Positions 44,298 to 53,902 of a stretch of DNA of 64,000 nt are shown here, piece after piece; positions within the stretch are counted from its first letter, which is position 1, and every line of letters begins with the position of its first letter. The position numbers and the translations under genes are program-made. Below the pieces are notes generated by a model. It saw only the letters and a program-made list of their open reading frames with translations. It was not told where the DNA came from and made no database searches. Origin of the DNA: Allomuricauda ruestringensis DSM 13258. Lineage in GTDB: Bacteria > Bacteroidota > Bacteroidia > Flavobacteriales > Flavobacteriaceae. Location of the stretch: positions 1,313,501 through 1,377,500 of the forward strand of contig NC_015945.1 of the NCBI RefSeq assembly GCF_000224085.1. The letters are read 5' to 3'.

Positions 44298-44552
44298 TGC
44301 GGACTCCATAGTTCGAGCCAAAGATGAGCAAGGATGCCTGTTTTTAAAATGTTCTTTTGATATAAAGTTTGAGTATTGTGTAGGTATGAACGGGGCGCTC
44401 GAACTCGTCTGGAAAAAAAGCCTGATTTAGGACAATAATAATCTGTCAATCTTATTGCAAATCCATCAAAAAAATCTCTTCCACATAAAATCACAATCAT
44501 CTGAATTTAATATCCTCGTCACAAATGCTTAATTTTCAGTCAAATTATAACT

Positions 44553-44711
44553 GAACTCGTTTTGAGTTGTTGGATTCAAGCGAAAATTTAAGATTTTGTG
44601 CCCAGTTGAAGACTTTTTTGAATTGCATAGCAGCGCTACGGAAAGAGAGAAAGACAAAATTGGATGCAAAAGATAAATTTACAGCGGATTTGGACAACTC
44701 AAGACGAGTTC
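44553..44711. mobile_element. 159-bp foldback element (MITE-like)
   Basis: Terminal inverted repeats GAACTCGTTTTGAGTTGT (44553-44570) and ACAACTCAAGACGAGTTC (44694-44711) match at 17 of 18 positions. Imperfect pairing continues inward, and the centre TAGCAGCGCTA (44628-44638) is itself a palindrome at the exact mid-point. No transposase and no clear target duplication are visible. It ends 13 bp before the M14 peptidase start. The remaining gap (44298-44552) holds no gene. Confidence 0.5.
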
Positions 44712-44724
44712 CTAATTCAAAAAA

Positions 44725-47340
44725 ATGATTTCTAAAACTGCAAACCTCAAAACATTGCTGCTTTCCGCAGTAATGACTTTGTCTTGTGCTGCTTTTTCCG
44801 TAGCACAAACAGTCCCCTCCCCCGAAGATGTATATGGATTTAGGGTGGGAGCCGATTACAAATTGGCCGATTATTCCCAAATTGAAGATTATCTGTCCCA
44901 ATTGGACGCTGCTTCCAATAGGGTGAAAAAAATTGAAATTGGAGAAACCGTATTGGGTCGTAAAATGTACCTATTGTTCATCTCCACAGAAGAAAACTTG
45001 GCACAACTCGACAAATGGAAAGACATCAGCACCAAACTGGCACGAGTTCAAGTAGGTGACGAAGAGGCCGTAAAGCTTTCCGAAGAAGGTAAGGCCATTG
45101 TTTGGGTAGATGGTGGAATGCACTCCACGGAGCTGGCCCACGGACAAATGACCTCCGAACTGGCTTACACCCTCGCGACCTCCGAAACGGCCGAAATGCA
45201 AAAAATCAGGGAAAACGTGATTACCCTTTTAATGCCGGTAATGAACCCTGATGGATTGGACATTGTTGTGGACTGGTACCGCAAAAACCAAGGCACTGCT
45301 TATGAGACTTCACGCCCTCCGATTTTGTACCATTACTATATGGGCCACGACAACAACAGGGATTGGTTTATGAACATTATGCCAGAAACCTACAATGTTA
45401 CCAAAATACTTTACAACGAATGGTATCCGCAGATTGTGTACAATCACCACCAATCTTCCCCATCTTGGACCAAAATTTCGCTCCCTCCATACGCCGATCC
45501 GGTAAACCCAAGAATTCACCCAGCCATTACTGCAGGTGTTAGCGAGGTAGGCTCTGCCATGACAAAGCGTTTTTCTCTTGAAAATATGCCCGGTGCCATT
45601 GCCGATAACTTTTACACCATGTTTTGGAACGGTGGCGGAAGAACCGTGCCTTACTACCACAACATGATCGGTATTTTAACGGAAACGGGGCACACCACCC
45701 CAACCCCAAGATTCTACGATCCCGAAAAATTGCCCAAAACCGTTGCTGGGGGCACACCGACCGATGGAACCGATATTATGTACCCAGACCCATGGAAAGG
45801 GGGCGAATCCCATTTTAGGGATGCCGTTGATTATATGTTGACAGCAACTTGGGCCACATTGGACCTTGCCGCCGACCGCAAGAGCAACTACCTACACAAT
45901 ATTTATAAAATGGGTAAATCCGCGGTGGAAAAAGGTACGGCCGAAGACTTGTTTGCTTACATTATCAGCAAAGAACAATGGGATTCATTTGAAGCCGTGA
46001 ATTTGGTGAACGTATTACTCCAAGGTGGAATTGAAATTGAAAAAGCTACAAAAGACTTTACGGTAAATGGAAAAGAATACGAAGAAGGCTCCTACGTAAT
46101 CTACACGGCACAAGCTTTTAGGCCGTACTTGTTGGACCTTATGGAAAAACAAAACTATCCGACCCGTTTCCAATATCCCGGTGGACCTCCGGACACACCA
46201 TACGATTTGGCCGGATGGACGTTACCAATGCAAATGGGTATCGACGTTGACAAAATTGCTGAGTCATTTGAGGCTCCAACTGAAAAAGTCACAAATCTTG
46301 TAGAATACTACGAAGGCGATGTTAATAGAAATGGTGCATTTGGATATGCCCTTAGCGTTAACACCAACGCCTCGGTGGTGGCCACAAACAAAGTGCTAAA
46401 AGCGGGGGGAACTGCATACAAAAGCATGACCGAGTTCAAAGCTGGCAAGGAAACTTTCCCTGCGGGTTCTTACATTGTTTCTGGAGAAAAAGAGATGATG
46501 GAATCCTTGGCCGATGAATACGGACTTAAGTTTACCGGATTGTCCGCCAAACCAGAGGTTCAATTGAAAAAAATCCACTTGCCCAAAGTAGGATTGTATA
46601 AATCTTGGGTGGCCAATATGGATGAAGGATGGACGCGCTTTGTAATGGATGAATATGAGTTTGACATGGATACCCTGCACGATGCCGATATTAAAACCAA
46701 GGACTTGTCCCAGTATGATGCCATTATTATCCCATCACAAAGGCCAAGCTCCATTTTGCACGGGCACAGTAATTTGAGCATGCCCGAAAAATTCACGGGC
46801 GGAATTGGCCTTAAAGGTTCAGTGGCTCTTAGTGACTATATGGAAGAAGGCGGAACCTTGATAGCTTTTGATGCCGCTAGTAATTTTGTAATTGAGCAAT
46901 TCGGATTACCATTGCGCGATGCCGTAGCAAGTGCCGATAGCAAAGATTTCTTTATTCCAGGATCTTTGATCAAGGCCGGAATTGATACTTCCCACCCATT
47001 GGCTTTTGGTATGAAAGACACGGTTGCCGTTTCATTTAACAGAAGTAGGGCCTTCACCATAAACAAACAAAGTAAAAAAGGTGAAGGTGGTGAAGAGGAC
47101 ATTAAAGATGCTCCTGCCCCAGAAGTTGAAGTAATAGCCACCTATGCCGCCAAAGACCTATTAATGAGCGGTTGGGCCATGGGTGAAGAAAAATATATTG
47201 CCAAAAAGCCTGCGATGGTCAAAGCCAAATACGGAAAAGGATCGGCAATTTTGTTTGCGTTCCGTCCACAGTTTAGGGCGCAACCTCGCGGAACCTACAA
47301 GCTGATTTTTAATGCGATTTACGAAGGCGCTTCGGAATAA
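44725..47340 (+). CDS. Exported M14-family zinc carboxypeptidase
   Basis: 871 aa with signal peptide (MISKTANLKTLLLSAVMTLSCA..., cut before QTVPSP). The M14 domain has the zinc ligands in GGMHSTELAHGQ (HxxE near residue 132) and NPDGLDIVVDWYR, and NHHQSS gives a third His. The C-terminal half is a class I glutamine-amidotransferase-like or Ig-like extension with PSQRPSS; its role is unknown. Such long M14 proteins are common exported peptidases of marine Bacteroidota. Confidence 0.9.
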   Translation: MISKTANLKTLLLSAVMTLSCAAFSVAQTVPSPEDVYGFRVGADYKLADYSQIEDYLSQLDAASNRVKKIEIGETVLGRKMYLLFISTEENLAQLDKWKDISTKLARVQVGDEEAVKLSEEGKAIVWVDGGMHSTELAHGQMTSELAYTLATSETAEMQKIRENVITLLMPVMNPDGLDIVVDWYRKNQGTAYETSRPPILYHYYMGHDNNRDWFMNIMPETYNVTKILYNEWYPQIVYNHHQSSPSWTKISLPPYADPVNPRIHPAITAGVSEVGSAMTKRFSLENMPGAIADNFYTMFWNGGGRTVPYYHNMIGILTETGHTTPTPRFYDPEKLPKTVAGGTPTDGTDIMYPDPWKGGESHFRDAVDYMLTATWATLDLAADRKSNYLHNIYKMGKSAVEKGTAEDLFAYIISKEQWDSFEAVNLVNVLLQGGIEIEKATKDFTVNGKEYEEGSYVIYTAQAFRPYLLDLMEKQNYPTRFQYPGGPPDTPYDLAGWTLPMQMGIDVDKIAESFEAPTEKVTNLVEYYEGDVNRNGAFGYALSVNTNASVVATNKVLKAGGTAYKSMTEFKAGKETFPAGSYIVSGEKEMMESLADEYGLKFTGLSAKPEVQLKKIHLPKVGLYKSWVANMDEGWTRFVMDEYEFDMDTLHDADIKTKDLSQYDAIIIPSQRPSSILHGHSNLSMPEKFTGGIGLKGSVALSDYMEEGGTLIAFDAASNFVIEQFGLPLRDAVASADSKDFFIPGSLIKAGIDTSHPLAFGMKDTVAVSFNRSRAFTINKQSKKGEGGEEDIKDAPAPEVEVIATYAAKDLLMSGWAMGEEKYIAKKPAMVKAKYGKGSAILFAFRPQFRAQPRGTYKLIFNAIYEGASE

Positions 47341-47365
47341 ATTAAAATATATTTAGAGTAAAAGA

Positions 47366-47393
47366 AGGCCCGCCAAAATTGGCGGGCTTTTTT
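47366..47393 (+). terminator. Terminator of the M14 peptidase gene
   Basis: GCCCGCCA, AAAT, TGGCGGGC plus T run: an 8-bp GC stem that closes the transcript 27 bp after the stop. Confidence 0.85.
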
Positions 47394-47419
47394 GTAATTT
47401 GATATTCAAAGTGGCATAT

Positions 47420-48532
47420 ATGGGTTCTCAAGTAATATTTAATAGGATAATTTTAATAGGCAATGGGTTTGATCGTTCATTGGGAATGCCCACATCCTAT
47501 TCCCATTTTCTTGACTGGTCTAGATTACGGGCTATTAAAAATGCATTAGAAAATAAACCGTCGTTAAGATTAGAGCATCAAGAATTCCAATTCGAAACCA
47601 ATTTGTTTCGTATTACTACAAATGAAGCTACAGCTAATTGGTTAAATGAAGCCATAAAAAATGTGGAATCATTTTCAAGTTTAGAAAAGAAACTGTCACA
47701 AAGACGAGAATTTTTATTTAAGCTTTCTATAAGCCCTAAACACCCATTCATAACCGAGCTTTTAAAGTTTGATTCTAAATATAAATGGGTTGATATTGAA
47801 CAAATGTATTTTGATAGGCTTTTAAAAACCGGCAAGCATGAAATAAATGGGTTTCATCTATACTTTGGGTTGGTAAAACAAGAGCTGTTAAATTACCTGA
47901 GTACACTAGAAATCAATAAAGACAAAGGGCATGTACTGATGTCAAAATACAGAAAGCATTTTTTTGGTAAGATTCTTCAGTATGATTCATCTCTAAAAAT
48001 CTATGAAGAAACAGACCAAAACCCTACCCATTTCTACTTCGTAAATTTTAACTACACTAATTTTTTATTGCAATTGATGGAATATTCTCCAAGTCATGCA
48101 ATGGATGAAAATACAATCAATCATATTCATGGTAATTTGAATGAATACCCCATAGTCTTTGGGTATGGAAATGAAACTGGCGAAAATTATTCTAAATTGG
48201 AGAGCCTGGGAAATGATTATTTAGAAAATATAAAATCAACTCATTACTTTAACAGTACTCATTACAGAGATTTGGAGATTCAATTAAATAGTCCTTATGA
48301 AGTCTATGTTTATGGCCTTTCATGTGGATTATCAGATCAGATTTTGCTGAATACAATCATGCAAAAGGAGAACTGTAAGCAGATTAGAATCTTCTATAAT
48401 AAATACGACGATGTTAATGACAACTATCGGGAGACCTTGATGAATATTTCTAGAGTGTTTGATGATAAAGAAGTTATGAGAAGCAAAATAATATCTAAAC
48501 AGCCAGATGATTTTATTAGGCAAATTAAATAA
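47420..48532 (+). CDS. AbiH-family phage-abortive-infection protein
   Basis: 370 aa from ATG 47420 (MGSQVIFNRIILIGNGFDRS). A TTG 21 bp earlier is not needed. The N-terminal LIGNGFDRSLGMPTSYSHFL, the mid-protein VNFNYTNFLLQL, IHGNLNEYPIVFGYG and the C-terminal YGLSCGLSDQ are the AbiH family blocks. AbiH was found as a lactococcal abortive-infection gene; the mechanism is not known. A/T-rich codon use and lack of partners suggest transfer. Confidence 0.82.
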   Translation: MGSQVIFNRIILIGNGFDRSLGMPTSYSHFLDWSRLRAIKNALENKPSLRLEHQEFQFETNLFRITTNEATANWLNEAIKNVESFSSLEKKLSQRREFLFKLSISPKHPFITELLKFDSKYKWVDIEQMYFDRLLKTGKHEINGFHLYFGLVKQELLNYLSTLEINKDKGHVLMSKYRKHFFGKILQYDSSLKIYEETDQNPTHFYFVNFNYTNFLLQLMEYSPSHAMDENTINHIHGNLNEYPIVFGYGNETGENYSKLESLGNDYLENIKSTHYFNSTHYRDLEIQLNSPYEVYVYGLSCGLSDQILLNTIMQKENCKQIRIFYNKYDDVNDNYRETLMNISRVFDDKEVMRSKIISKQPDDFIRQIK

Positions 48533-48546
48533 TCAGCCTTAAAGTC

Positions 48547-49302
48547 TTACCTAAACAAAATCGCCACCGCACCAATCGCCGTTACAATCAAAATAAAGCG
48601 TTTGTAATTTTTTTCGTTGATTTTCTTCACCAAGAAAACACCTAAAACCAAACCAACAAAAATAGCTGGGAGCAATCGTAAATTGATCAAAAGACTTTCC
48701 ACGGTTATAGTCTTCCAGACAAAAACATGAAAAGGCATTTTAAACAAATTGGTGATAAAAAACAACCAGGCTGCCGTGCCCACAAATTCATTCTTGGGCA
48801 ATCGCATCGCCAAAAAGAAAATATTGGTAAACGCTCCGGCCAAATTTCCGATCATTGTGCAAACACCGGCAAATATTCCCATGGAACCGGAAAACAACCA
48901 ATGTGTAGGTACTTTTTTGGACTTTCTTCGGTCCCAAAACACCAACATGCCCAGACTTATGAATATCACGACCACCATGACCCACTTAAATTCACGCTCA
49001 GGAAGGTCTTTCCCAATCAAAACTCCTAGTAGGATTCCCAAAATCATCCATGGAAGAAATTTTATAATATACCTCCATTGGGTATGTCGATTGTAATAAA
49101 TCACGGCAAAAGTGTCGCCCACAATCAGCAAGGGAATAAAAAGTCCCGTGGATGCTTTGGAGCCAAAAGCCAAGGCCATTAGCGTTACATTAAAGATGGA
49201 CATTCCCTTAAGACCTGCCTTGGAAACTCCCATTAAAAAGACAGCAGTTGCTGCCATGGTCCATGCGGCAACGGAAATATCTGAGAAAGAGGAAAGAAAC
49301 AT
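48547..49302 (-). CDS. TauE/SafE-family anion exporter
   Basis: 251 aa with about eight hydrophobic helices. The first loop LMGVSKAGLKGMSIFNVTLM and the second-half ICxMIGNLAGAFTNIFFLA-like repeat are typical of TauE/SafE sulfite/organosulfonate exporters. Substrate undetermined. Convergent with AbiH, divergent from the SSS symporter. Confidence 0.88.
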   Translation of the reverse strand: MFLSSFSDISVAAWTMAATAVFLMGVSKAGLKGMSIFNVTLMALAFGSKASTGLFIPLLIVGDTFAVIYYNRHTQWRYIIKFLPWMILGILLGVLIGKDLPEREFKWVMVVVIFISLGMLVFWDRRKSKKVPTHWLFSGSMGIFAGVCTMIGNLAGAFTNIFFLAMRLPKNEFVGTAAWLFFITNLFKMPFHVFVWKTITVESLLINLRLLPAIFVGLVLGVFLVKKINEKNYKRFILIVTAIGAVAILFR

Positions 49303-49370
49303 GAAGACTTTTTACAGGTTCACAAAAGTAACTCAAAAAACCTATCTTTAGCTCCAGCCAAACTAAACAA

Positions 49371-51173
49371 ATGAAACTAGAACTTTTAGATTACATCATC
49401 ATTTTTGGATTCTTCGCCATAGTCCTTTTTATCGGAATCTATGTATCCAAAAAATCAGGAAAAAACACAGCAGAATACTTTTTATCTGGCCGTAGCATGC
49501 CCTGGTGGCTTTTAGGCTTTTCCATGGTAGCGACTACGTTCTCCACGGATACTCCCAATTTGGTAACGGATTTTGTTCGTACCGATGGGGTTTCCGGAAA
49601 CTGGGGTTGGTGGGCCTTTTTGCTTACTGGTTTGCTTACGGTTTTTGTTTACGCGAAACTTTGGAGGAAATCCAATGTTGCCACCGATATGGAGTTTTAC
49701 GATTTAAGATATGGTGGAAAACCCGCTCATTTTCTAAGAGGGTTTAGGTCGTTGTACTTGGGTGTGGTATTTAATGTGATGGCCATGTCGGCCGTAACTT
49801 TGGCCGCCATCAAAATTGGACAGGTAATGCTGGGTCTGGAACCTGTTGAAACTGTGCTGCTGGGAGGTACAATTACCGTAATATTCAGTGCCGTTGGTGG
49901 TTTTAGAGGAGTGGTCTATACCGATTTCCTGCTGTTTTTTGTTGCCATGGGCGGTGCTATTGGAGCAGCGGTCTACTTGGTAAATATGCCCGAAGTTGGT
50001 GGTTTGGATAATATTTTGGCCAATGCACAGGTGCAGGAAAAAATGTCCATCCTACCCGATTTTTCAGATACCGAAGCTTTAATAGGTTTGTTGATCATAC
50101 CCTTGGCGGTACAATGGTGGAGTGCGTGGTATCCCGGTGGTGAACCAGGTGGGGGCGGCTACATTGCACAGCGAATGTTGGCAGCTAAAAATGAAAATCA
50201 CGCTATTGGAGCAACGTTTTTCTTCAACATATTGCATTATGCACTAAGGCCTTGGCCTTGGATTTTGGTGGCATTGGCGTCCATCGTGGTATTCCCAGAT
50301 TTGGACAGTATTCGTCAAGCCTTCCCAAATGTGCCCGAAAACATCCTTAAAAATGATTTGGCCTATTCCGCCATGCTCACCAAATTGCCCACAGGCTTAT
50401 TGGGATTGGTAATGGCTTCTTTGGGAGCGGCCTACATGTCAACCATTTCAACACACCTCAACTGGGGTTCCTCTTATATTGTAAATGATTTTTACAAGCA
50501 GCAGGTCAATAAAAACGCTTCAGAAAAGGAATTGGTGAACGTGGGAAGAATTTCCACCGTTGTTCTGATGATCTTGAGCAGTTTGTTTGCTTTGGAACTT
50601 AACAATGCAACGCAATTGTTCGATATCATCATCATGTTTGGAGCGGGAACCGGGCTTATCTTTTTATTGCGATGGTTCTGGTGGCGCATCAATGCATGGA
50701 GCGAAATTGTTGCCATGTTCTCCTCGGGAATCATTTCCATTTTGTTCTGGAAGTACGAAGACGTGCTCTTTTTGTCAGAAGCGGCACCATTTCCAGGCTG
50801 GAGCAAATTTCCACTGGTCGTGCTTATAACCACGATACTTTGGTTGGCAACAACCTTTTTGACCAAACCTGAAGAAAACAAGGTGTTGTACCGATTCTAT
50901 AAGATTACCAAACCAGGAGGCCCAGGATGGAACAAGATTCATGCGGAAGCCAAAGCGGATGGAGTTTCTTTGGACGATGGGAATGAAAAATGGACAGTTC
51001 CATCAGGTGTATTGGCCATGATCGTGGGCTGTATTTTGGTATATGGATGCCTTTTCGCCACAGGAAACTGGATCTATGGCAATTATCCGTTGGCCATGGG
51101 ACTCACGGGTTTGGTGTTGGTAGCAACATTTTTCTTGATAAAAATTTGGCGCGGAATGCGGAGTGTGCTTTGA
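49371..51173 (+). CDS. Sodium:solute symporter (SSS family)
   Basis: 600 aa with about 13-14 hydrophobic segments. The N-terminus has AEYFLSGRSMPWWLLGFSM and SVATTFSTDTPN-like helix 1, and GGEPGGGGYIAQR is the family loop. Na+-driven uptake of sugar, amino acid or carboxylate; substrate is not readable. Its stop abuts the stop of riboflavin synthase (convergent). Confidence 0.9.
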   Translation: MKLELLDYIIIFGFFAIVLFIGIYVSKKSGKNTAEYFLSGRSMPWWLLGFSMVATTFSTDTPNLVTDFVRTDGVSGNWGWWAFLLTGLLTVFVYAKLWRKSNVATDMEFYDLRYGGKPAHFLRGFRSLYLGVVFNVMAMSAVTLAAIKIGQVMLGLEPVETVLLGGTITVIFSAVGGFRGVVYTDFLLFFVAMGGAIGAAVYLVNMPEVGGLDNILANAQVQEKMSILPDFSDTEALIGLLIIPLAVQWWSAWYPGGEPGGGGYIAQRMLAAKNENHAIGATFFFNILHYALRPWPWILVALASIVVFPDLDSIRQAFPNVPENILKNDLAYSAMLTKLPTGLLGLVMASLGAAYMSTISTHLNWGSSYIVNDFYKQQVNKNASEKELVNVGRISTVVLMILSSLFALELNNATQLFDIIIMFGAGTGLIFLLRWFWWRINAWSEIVAMFSSGIISILFWKYEDVLFLSEAAPFPGWSKFPLVVLITTILWLATTFLTKPEENKVLYRFYKITKPGGPGWNKIHAEAKADGVSLDDGNEKWTVPSGVLAMIVGCILVYGCLFATGNWIYGNYPLAMGLTGLVLVATFFLIKIWRGMRSVL

Positions 51174-51764
51174 TTAGCCCCTTAATTCCAATAATCTGGA
51201 AACATATTTCCCCACCACATCAAACTCCAAGTTTACAGTAGTCCCTACTTTGTAGGTATGGAAACGGGTATGTTCGTGGGTGTAGGGAATAATCGCTACG
51301 CTGAAACTGTTTTTTTGGGAGTCAACCACGGTCAAGCTCACTCCGTCCACAGTGATGGAGCCTTTTTCAATGGTTACATTATTGAGTTTGGGGTCGTATT
51401 CAAAACTATAGATCCAACTGCCGTTTTTTTCCTCGATTGATTTACAAACAGCTGTTTGGTCCACGTGCCCCTGAACAATGTGGCCATCCAAACGGGCGCC
51501 CAAAACCATGGCCCGTTCCAAGTTCACTACTTCGCCCAACTCTAAGTCGCTCAAGTTGGTTTTGTTCAGGGTTTCTTCAATGGCCGTCACGGTATAGTTG
51601 TCGCCGTCAAGAGAAACCACGGTTAAACATACCCCATTGTGCGAAACACTCTGGTCAATTTTCAATTCTGAAGTAATATCCGAAGCAACGGTAATGTGCA
51701 GATTTCCACCCTCTTTTTCCAGCTTTTCAACTTTACCCAAAGTCTCTATGATCCCTGTGAACAT
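51174..51764 (-). CDS. ribE: Riboflavin synthase alpha chain
   Basis: 196 aa from ATG 51764 (MFTGIIETLGKVEKLE), the invariant start of the family; an upstream in-frame ATG at 51815 is rejected. The two lumazine-binding repeats each have a GxxxxVSHNGVCLTVV / GSITVDGVSLTVV block. It dismutates two dimethylribityllumazines to riboflavin. Divergent from pdxA across 58 bp. Confidence 0.95.
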   Translation of the reverse strand: MFTGIIETLGKVEKLEKEGGNLHITVASDITSELKIDQSVSHNGVCLTVVSLDGDNYTVTAIEETLNKTNLSDLELGEVVNLERAMVLGARLDGHIVQGHVDQTAVCKSIEEKNGSWIYSFEYDPKLNNVTIEKGSITVDGVSLTVVDSQKNSFSVAIIPYTHEHTRFHTYKVGTTVNLEFDVVGKYVSRLLELRG

Positions 51765-51822
51765 GTATCTTATTAATTGACTAGTTTTGTAGTGCAAAAG
51801 TAGCCATAACGGCATTCATTTT

Positions 51823-52875
51823 ATGAAGGAAAATCAAAAAATAAAGTTAGGGATCTCCATAGGGGACATCAACGGTATTGGGTGCGAAGTCGCTCTAAAA
51901 ACATTTGAAGATGTAAGAATGTTAGACTTTTGCACCCCAGTCATCTTTGCATCCAATAAAACTGTTTCCCAACAAATGAAAGATTTGGGGATCGATCTCA
52001 AGTTCAATGGTGTTAGGGATGCCGACCAAGCTTTGGAAGGCAAGGTCAATATTGTCAATGTTTGGAAAGAAGTTCCCAAAATAGAATACGGTCAAGCCAC
52101 TAAAGAAGGAGGTGATTTTGCTATACGTTCCTTGAGGGCTGCGGTTTCTGCATTAAAAGAGGGTAAAATTGATGTATTGGTCACGGCACCCATCAACAAA
52201 AACAATATACAATCCGAGGATTTTAAATTTCCCGGACATACGGATTTCCTTGCCCAAGAACTGGAGGGTGAAAGCCTTATGTTTATGGTAACGAACTCCT
52301 TGCGTGTTGGATTGCTCACCGATCATATCGCCGTAAAAGATGTGGCCAAGGCCATTACCCCCAAATTGATTCGGAACAAGGTGGCCACCATGGAAAAATC
52401 CCTGAAAATGGATTTTGGTATTCGCAGACCCAAAATTGCTATGCTTGGAATTAATCCTCATAGTGGGGACAGTGGAACTATTGGTGAAGAAGACGATAAA
52501 ATTCTAAAACCGACCATAGAAGAACTGTTCAATAAGGGAACTTTGGTTTACGGTCCCTATTCGGCGGACAGCTTTTTCGGCTCCGATAACCATAAAAATT
52601 TCGATGCCATCTTGGCGGCCTATCACGATCAAGGCCTTATTCCCTTTAAAACCCTTTCCTTTGGAAAAGGTGTCAATTATACCGCAGGTCTGGATAAGGT
52701 AAGAACATCCCCAGACCACGGAACCGCTTATGAAATAGCAGGAAAGGGCAAGGCGGACGAGGGTTCTTTTAAAGAAGCTGTATTTACTGCAATTCAAGTA
52801 TTTAAGAATAGAATAGAATATCAGGAACTGACCAAAAACCCCTTGCAAAAGCAGAAAATAAAGCGAGAAAGGTAA
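51823..52875 (+). CDS. pdxA: 4-hydroxythreonine-4-phosphate dehydrogenase
   Basis: 350 aa. Vitamin B6 pathway enzyme giving 3-amino-2-oxopropyl phosphate. GDINGIGCEVALK is the N-terminal loop, FPGHTDFLA and NPHSGDSGTIG contain metal and substrate residues, and AAYHDQGLIPFK is the C-terminal motif. Metal-binding histidines are kept. Confidence 0.95.
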   Translation: MKENQKIKLGISIGDINGIGCEVALKTFEDVRMLDFCTPVIFASNKTVSQQMKDLGIDLKFNGVRDADQALEGKVNIVNVWKEVPKIEYGQATKEGGDFAIRSLRAAVSALKEGKIDVLVTAPINKNNIQSEDFKFPGHTDFLAQELEGESLMFMVTNSLRVGLLTDHIAVKDVAKAITPKLIRNKVATMEKSLKMDFGIRRPKIAMLGINPHSGDSGTIGEEDDKILKPTIEELFNKGTLVYGPYSADSFFGSDNHKNFDAILAAYHDQGLIPFKTLSFGKGVNYTAGLDKVRTSPDHGTAYEIAGKGKADEGSFKEAVFTAIQVFKNRIEYQELTKNPLQKQKIKRER

Positions 52876-52913
52876 AAAGTTTACATCATTTTGGATATTT
52901 GTTGTAGCTAGAA

Positions 52914-52943
52914 TTGCAGTTTTGTAAATTAGTAGTATCTTTG
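52914..52943 (+). promoter_or_regulatory. Promoter of the YceD-rpmF-fabH-acc run
   Basis: TTG (52914-52916), a 19-bp spacer and TATCTTTG (52936-52943): full consensus. The transcript would start about 52950, 36 bp before the YceD ATG. Confidence 0.8.
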
Positions 52944-52985
52944 CACCCGCCTTTAAAGGCTGGTACACAAACCTTAAGTGTAGAA

Positions 52986-53519
52986 ATGATGAAGCTGAAA
53001 GAGTTTTTTATCCCTTTTTCAGGTCTGAAGTTGGGGAAACATAAATTTGTGTACGAGATTGATGATGCGTTCTTTGAATCTTTTGACTACCAAGAATTTA
53101 ACGGAGTTTCCGTTCATATAAGTGCCGTTTTGGAAAAAATGAGCACCATGATGGAACTTCAGATTGAAGCGGAGGGTACCATAAATGTGGATTGTGATTT
53201 GACAGGCGAACCTTTTGACCAGCCTATCGATTCCAGTTTAAAACTGGTCGTCAAGTTTGGCGAAGAGTACAACGATGAAGACGATGAAATCTTGATCATA
53301 CCACATGGAGAGCACCAGTTTAACATAGCACAGTACATATATGAAATGTTAGTGCTTGCCGTTCCCCAAAAAAGGGTCCACCCCGGAGTTGAGGACGGAA
53401 CGCTGCAATCGGACATCTTGGACAAGCTGGAAGAATTACAGCCAAAAGAGCATACGAAATCATCAGAAAAAACAGATCCCAGATGGGACGATTTAAAAAA
53501 GTTACTAACGGATAAATAG
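52986..53519 (+). CDS. YceD/DUF177 family protein
   Basis: 177 aa from ATG 52986 ([19 protein letters not shown]); a longer in-frame reading overlaps the promoter. The pattern [13 protein letters not shown] and the acidic loop [17 protein letters not shown] match the YceD family, and the Cys corresponds to the first of the usual CxRCL site, of which the second is absent. In plants and bacteria these proteins act in 23S rRNA maturation. Placement before rpmF is almost universal. Confidence 0.85.
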   Translation: MMKLKEFFIPFSGLKLGKHKFVYEIDDAFFESFDYQEFNGVSVHISAVLEKMSTMMELQIEAEGTINVDCDLTGEPFDQPIDSSLKLVVKFGEEYNDEDDEILIIPHGEHQFNIAQYIYEMLVLAVPQKRVHPGVEDGTLQSDILDKLEELQPKEHTKSSEKTDPRWDDLKKLLTDK

Positions 53520-53526
53520 GTTTATA

Positions 53527-53727
53527 ATGGCACATCCTAAAAGAAAAACATCAAAAACCAGAAGGGACAAAAGAAGAACCCACTACAAAGCAGTTGCGCC
53601 AACGATTGCCAAGGACTCAACTACAGGTGAAATGCACTTGTTCCACAGAGCCCACTGGCATGAGGGCAAATTGTACTACAGAGGTCAGGTTTTGATTGAC
53701 AAAACAGAAGAGGAAACTGCGGCCTAA
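53527..53727 (+). CDS. rpmF: 50S ribosomal protein L32
   Basis: 66 aa. [20 protein letters not shown] is the invariant L32 start. The four zinc cysteines found in some L32 proteins are missing, so this is the zinc-free type. 7 bp after YceD, followed by a terminator. Confidence 0.96.
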   Translation: MAHPKRKTSKTRRDKRRTHYKAVAPTIAKDSTTGEMHLFHRAHWHEGKLYYRGQVLIDKTEEETAA

Positions 53728-53750
53728 CCGCAAATCCCTTGTAATAAAGC

Positions 53751-53782
53751 AACTCCCGTTGAATTTTTGACGGGAGTTTTTT
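53751..53782 (+). terminator. Terminator after rpmF
   Basis: AACTCCCGT and ACGGGAGTT form a 9-bp stem with a 10-nt loop and then a T run. It separates rpmF from fabH, so fabH-accB-accC need their own promoter or read-through. Confidence 0.85.
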
Positions 53783-53902
53783 ATGGGCCCCAGTTAACAC
53801 CCAAAATCGGTTCAATTTTGCCTATAAAGTCATATAAAATGACTAATTTTCACCCCTTTTGGGTCAAATTTCAATCTTTTTGACAATTAAGAAAGGCTAA
53901 AA

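Noticed and set aside
44545..44901. 118-codon minus-strand ORF across the foldback element
   Set aside because: It is antisense to the M14 signal peptide and otherwise consists of the inverted-repeat sequence.
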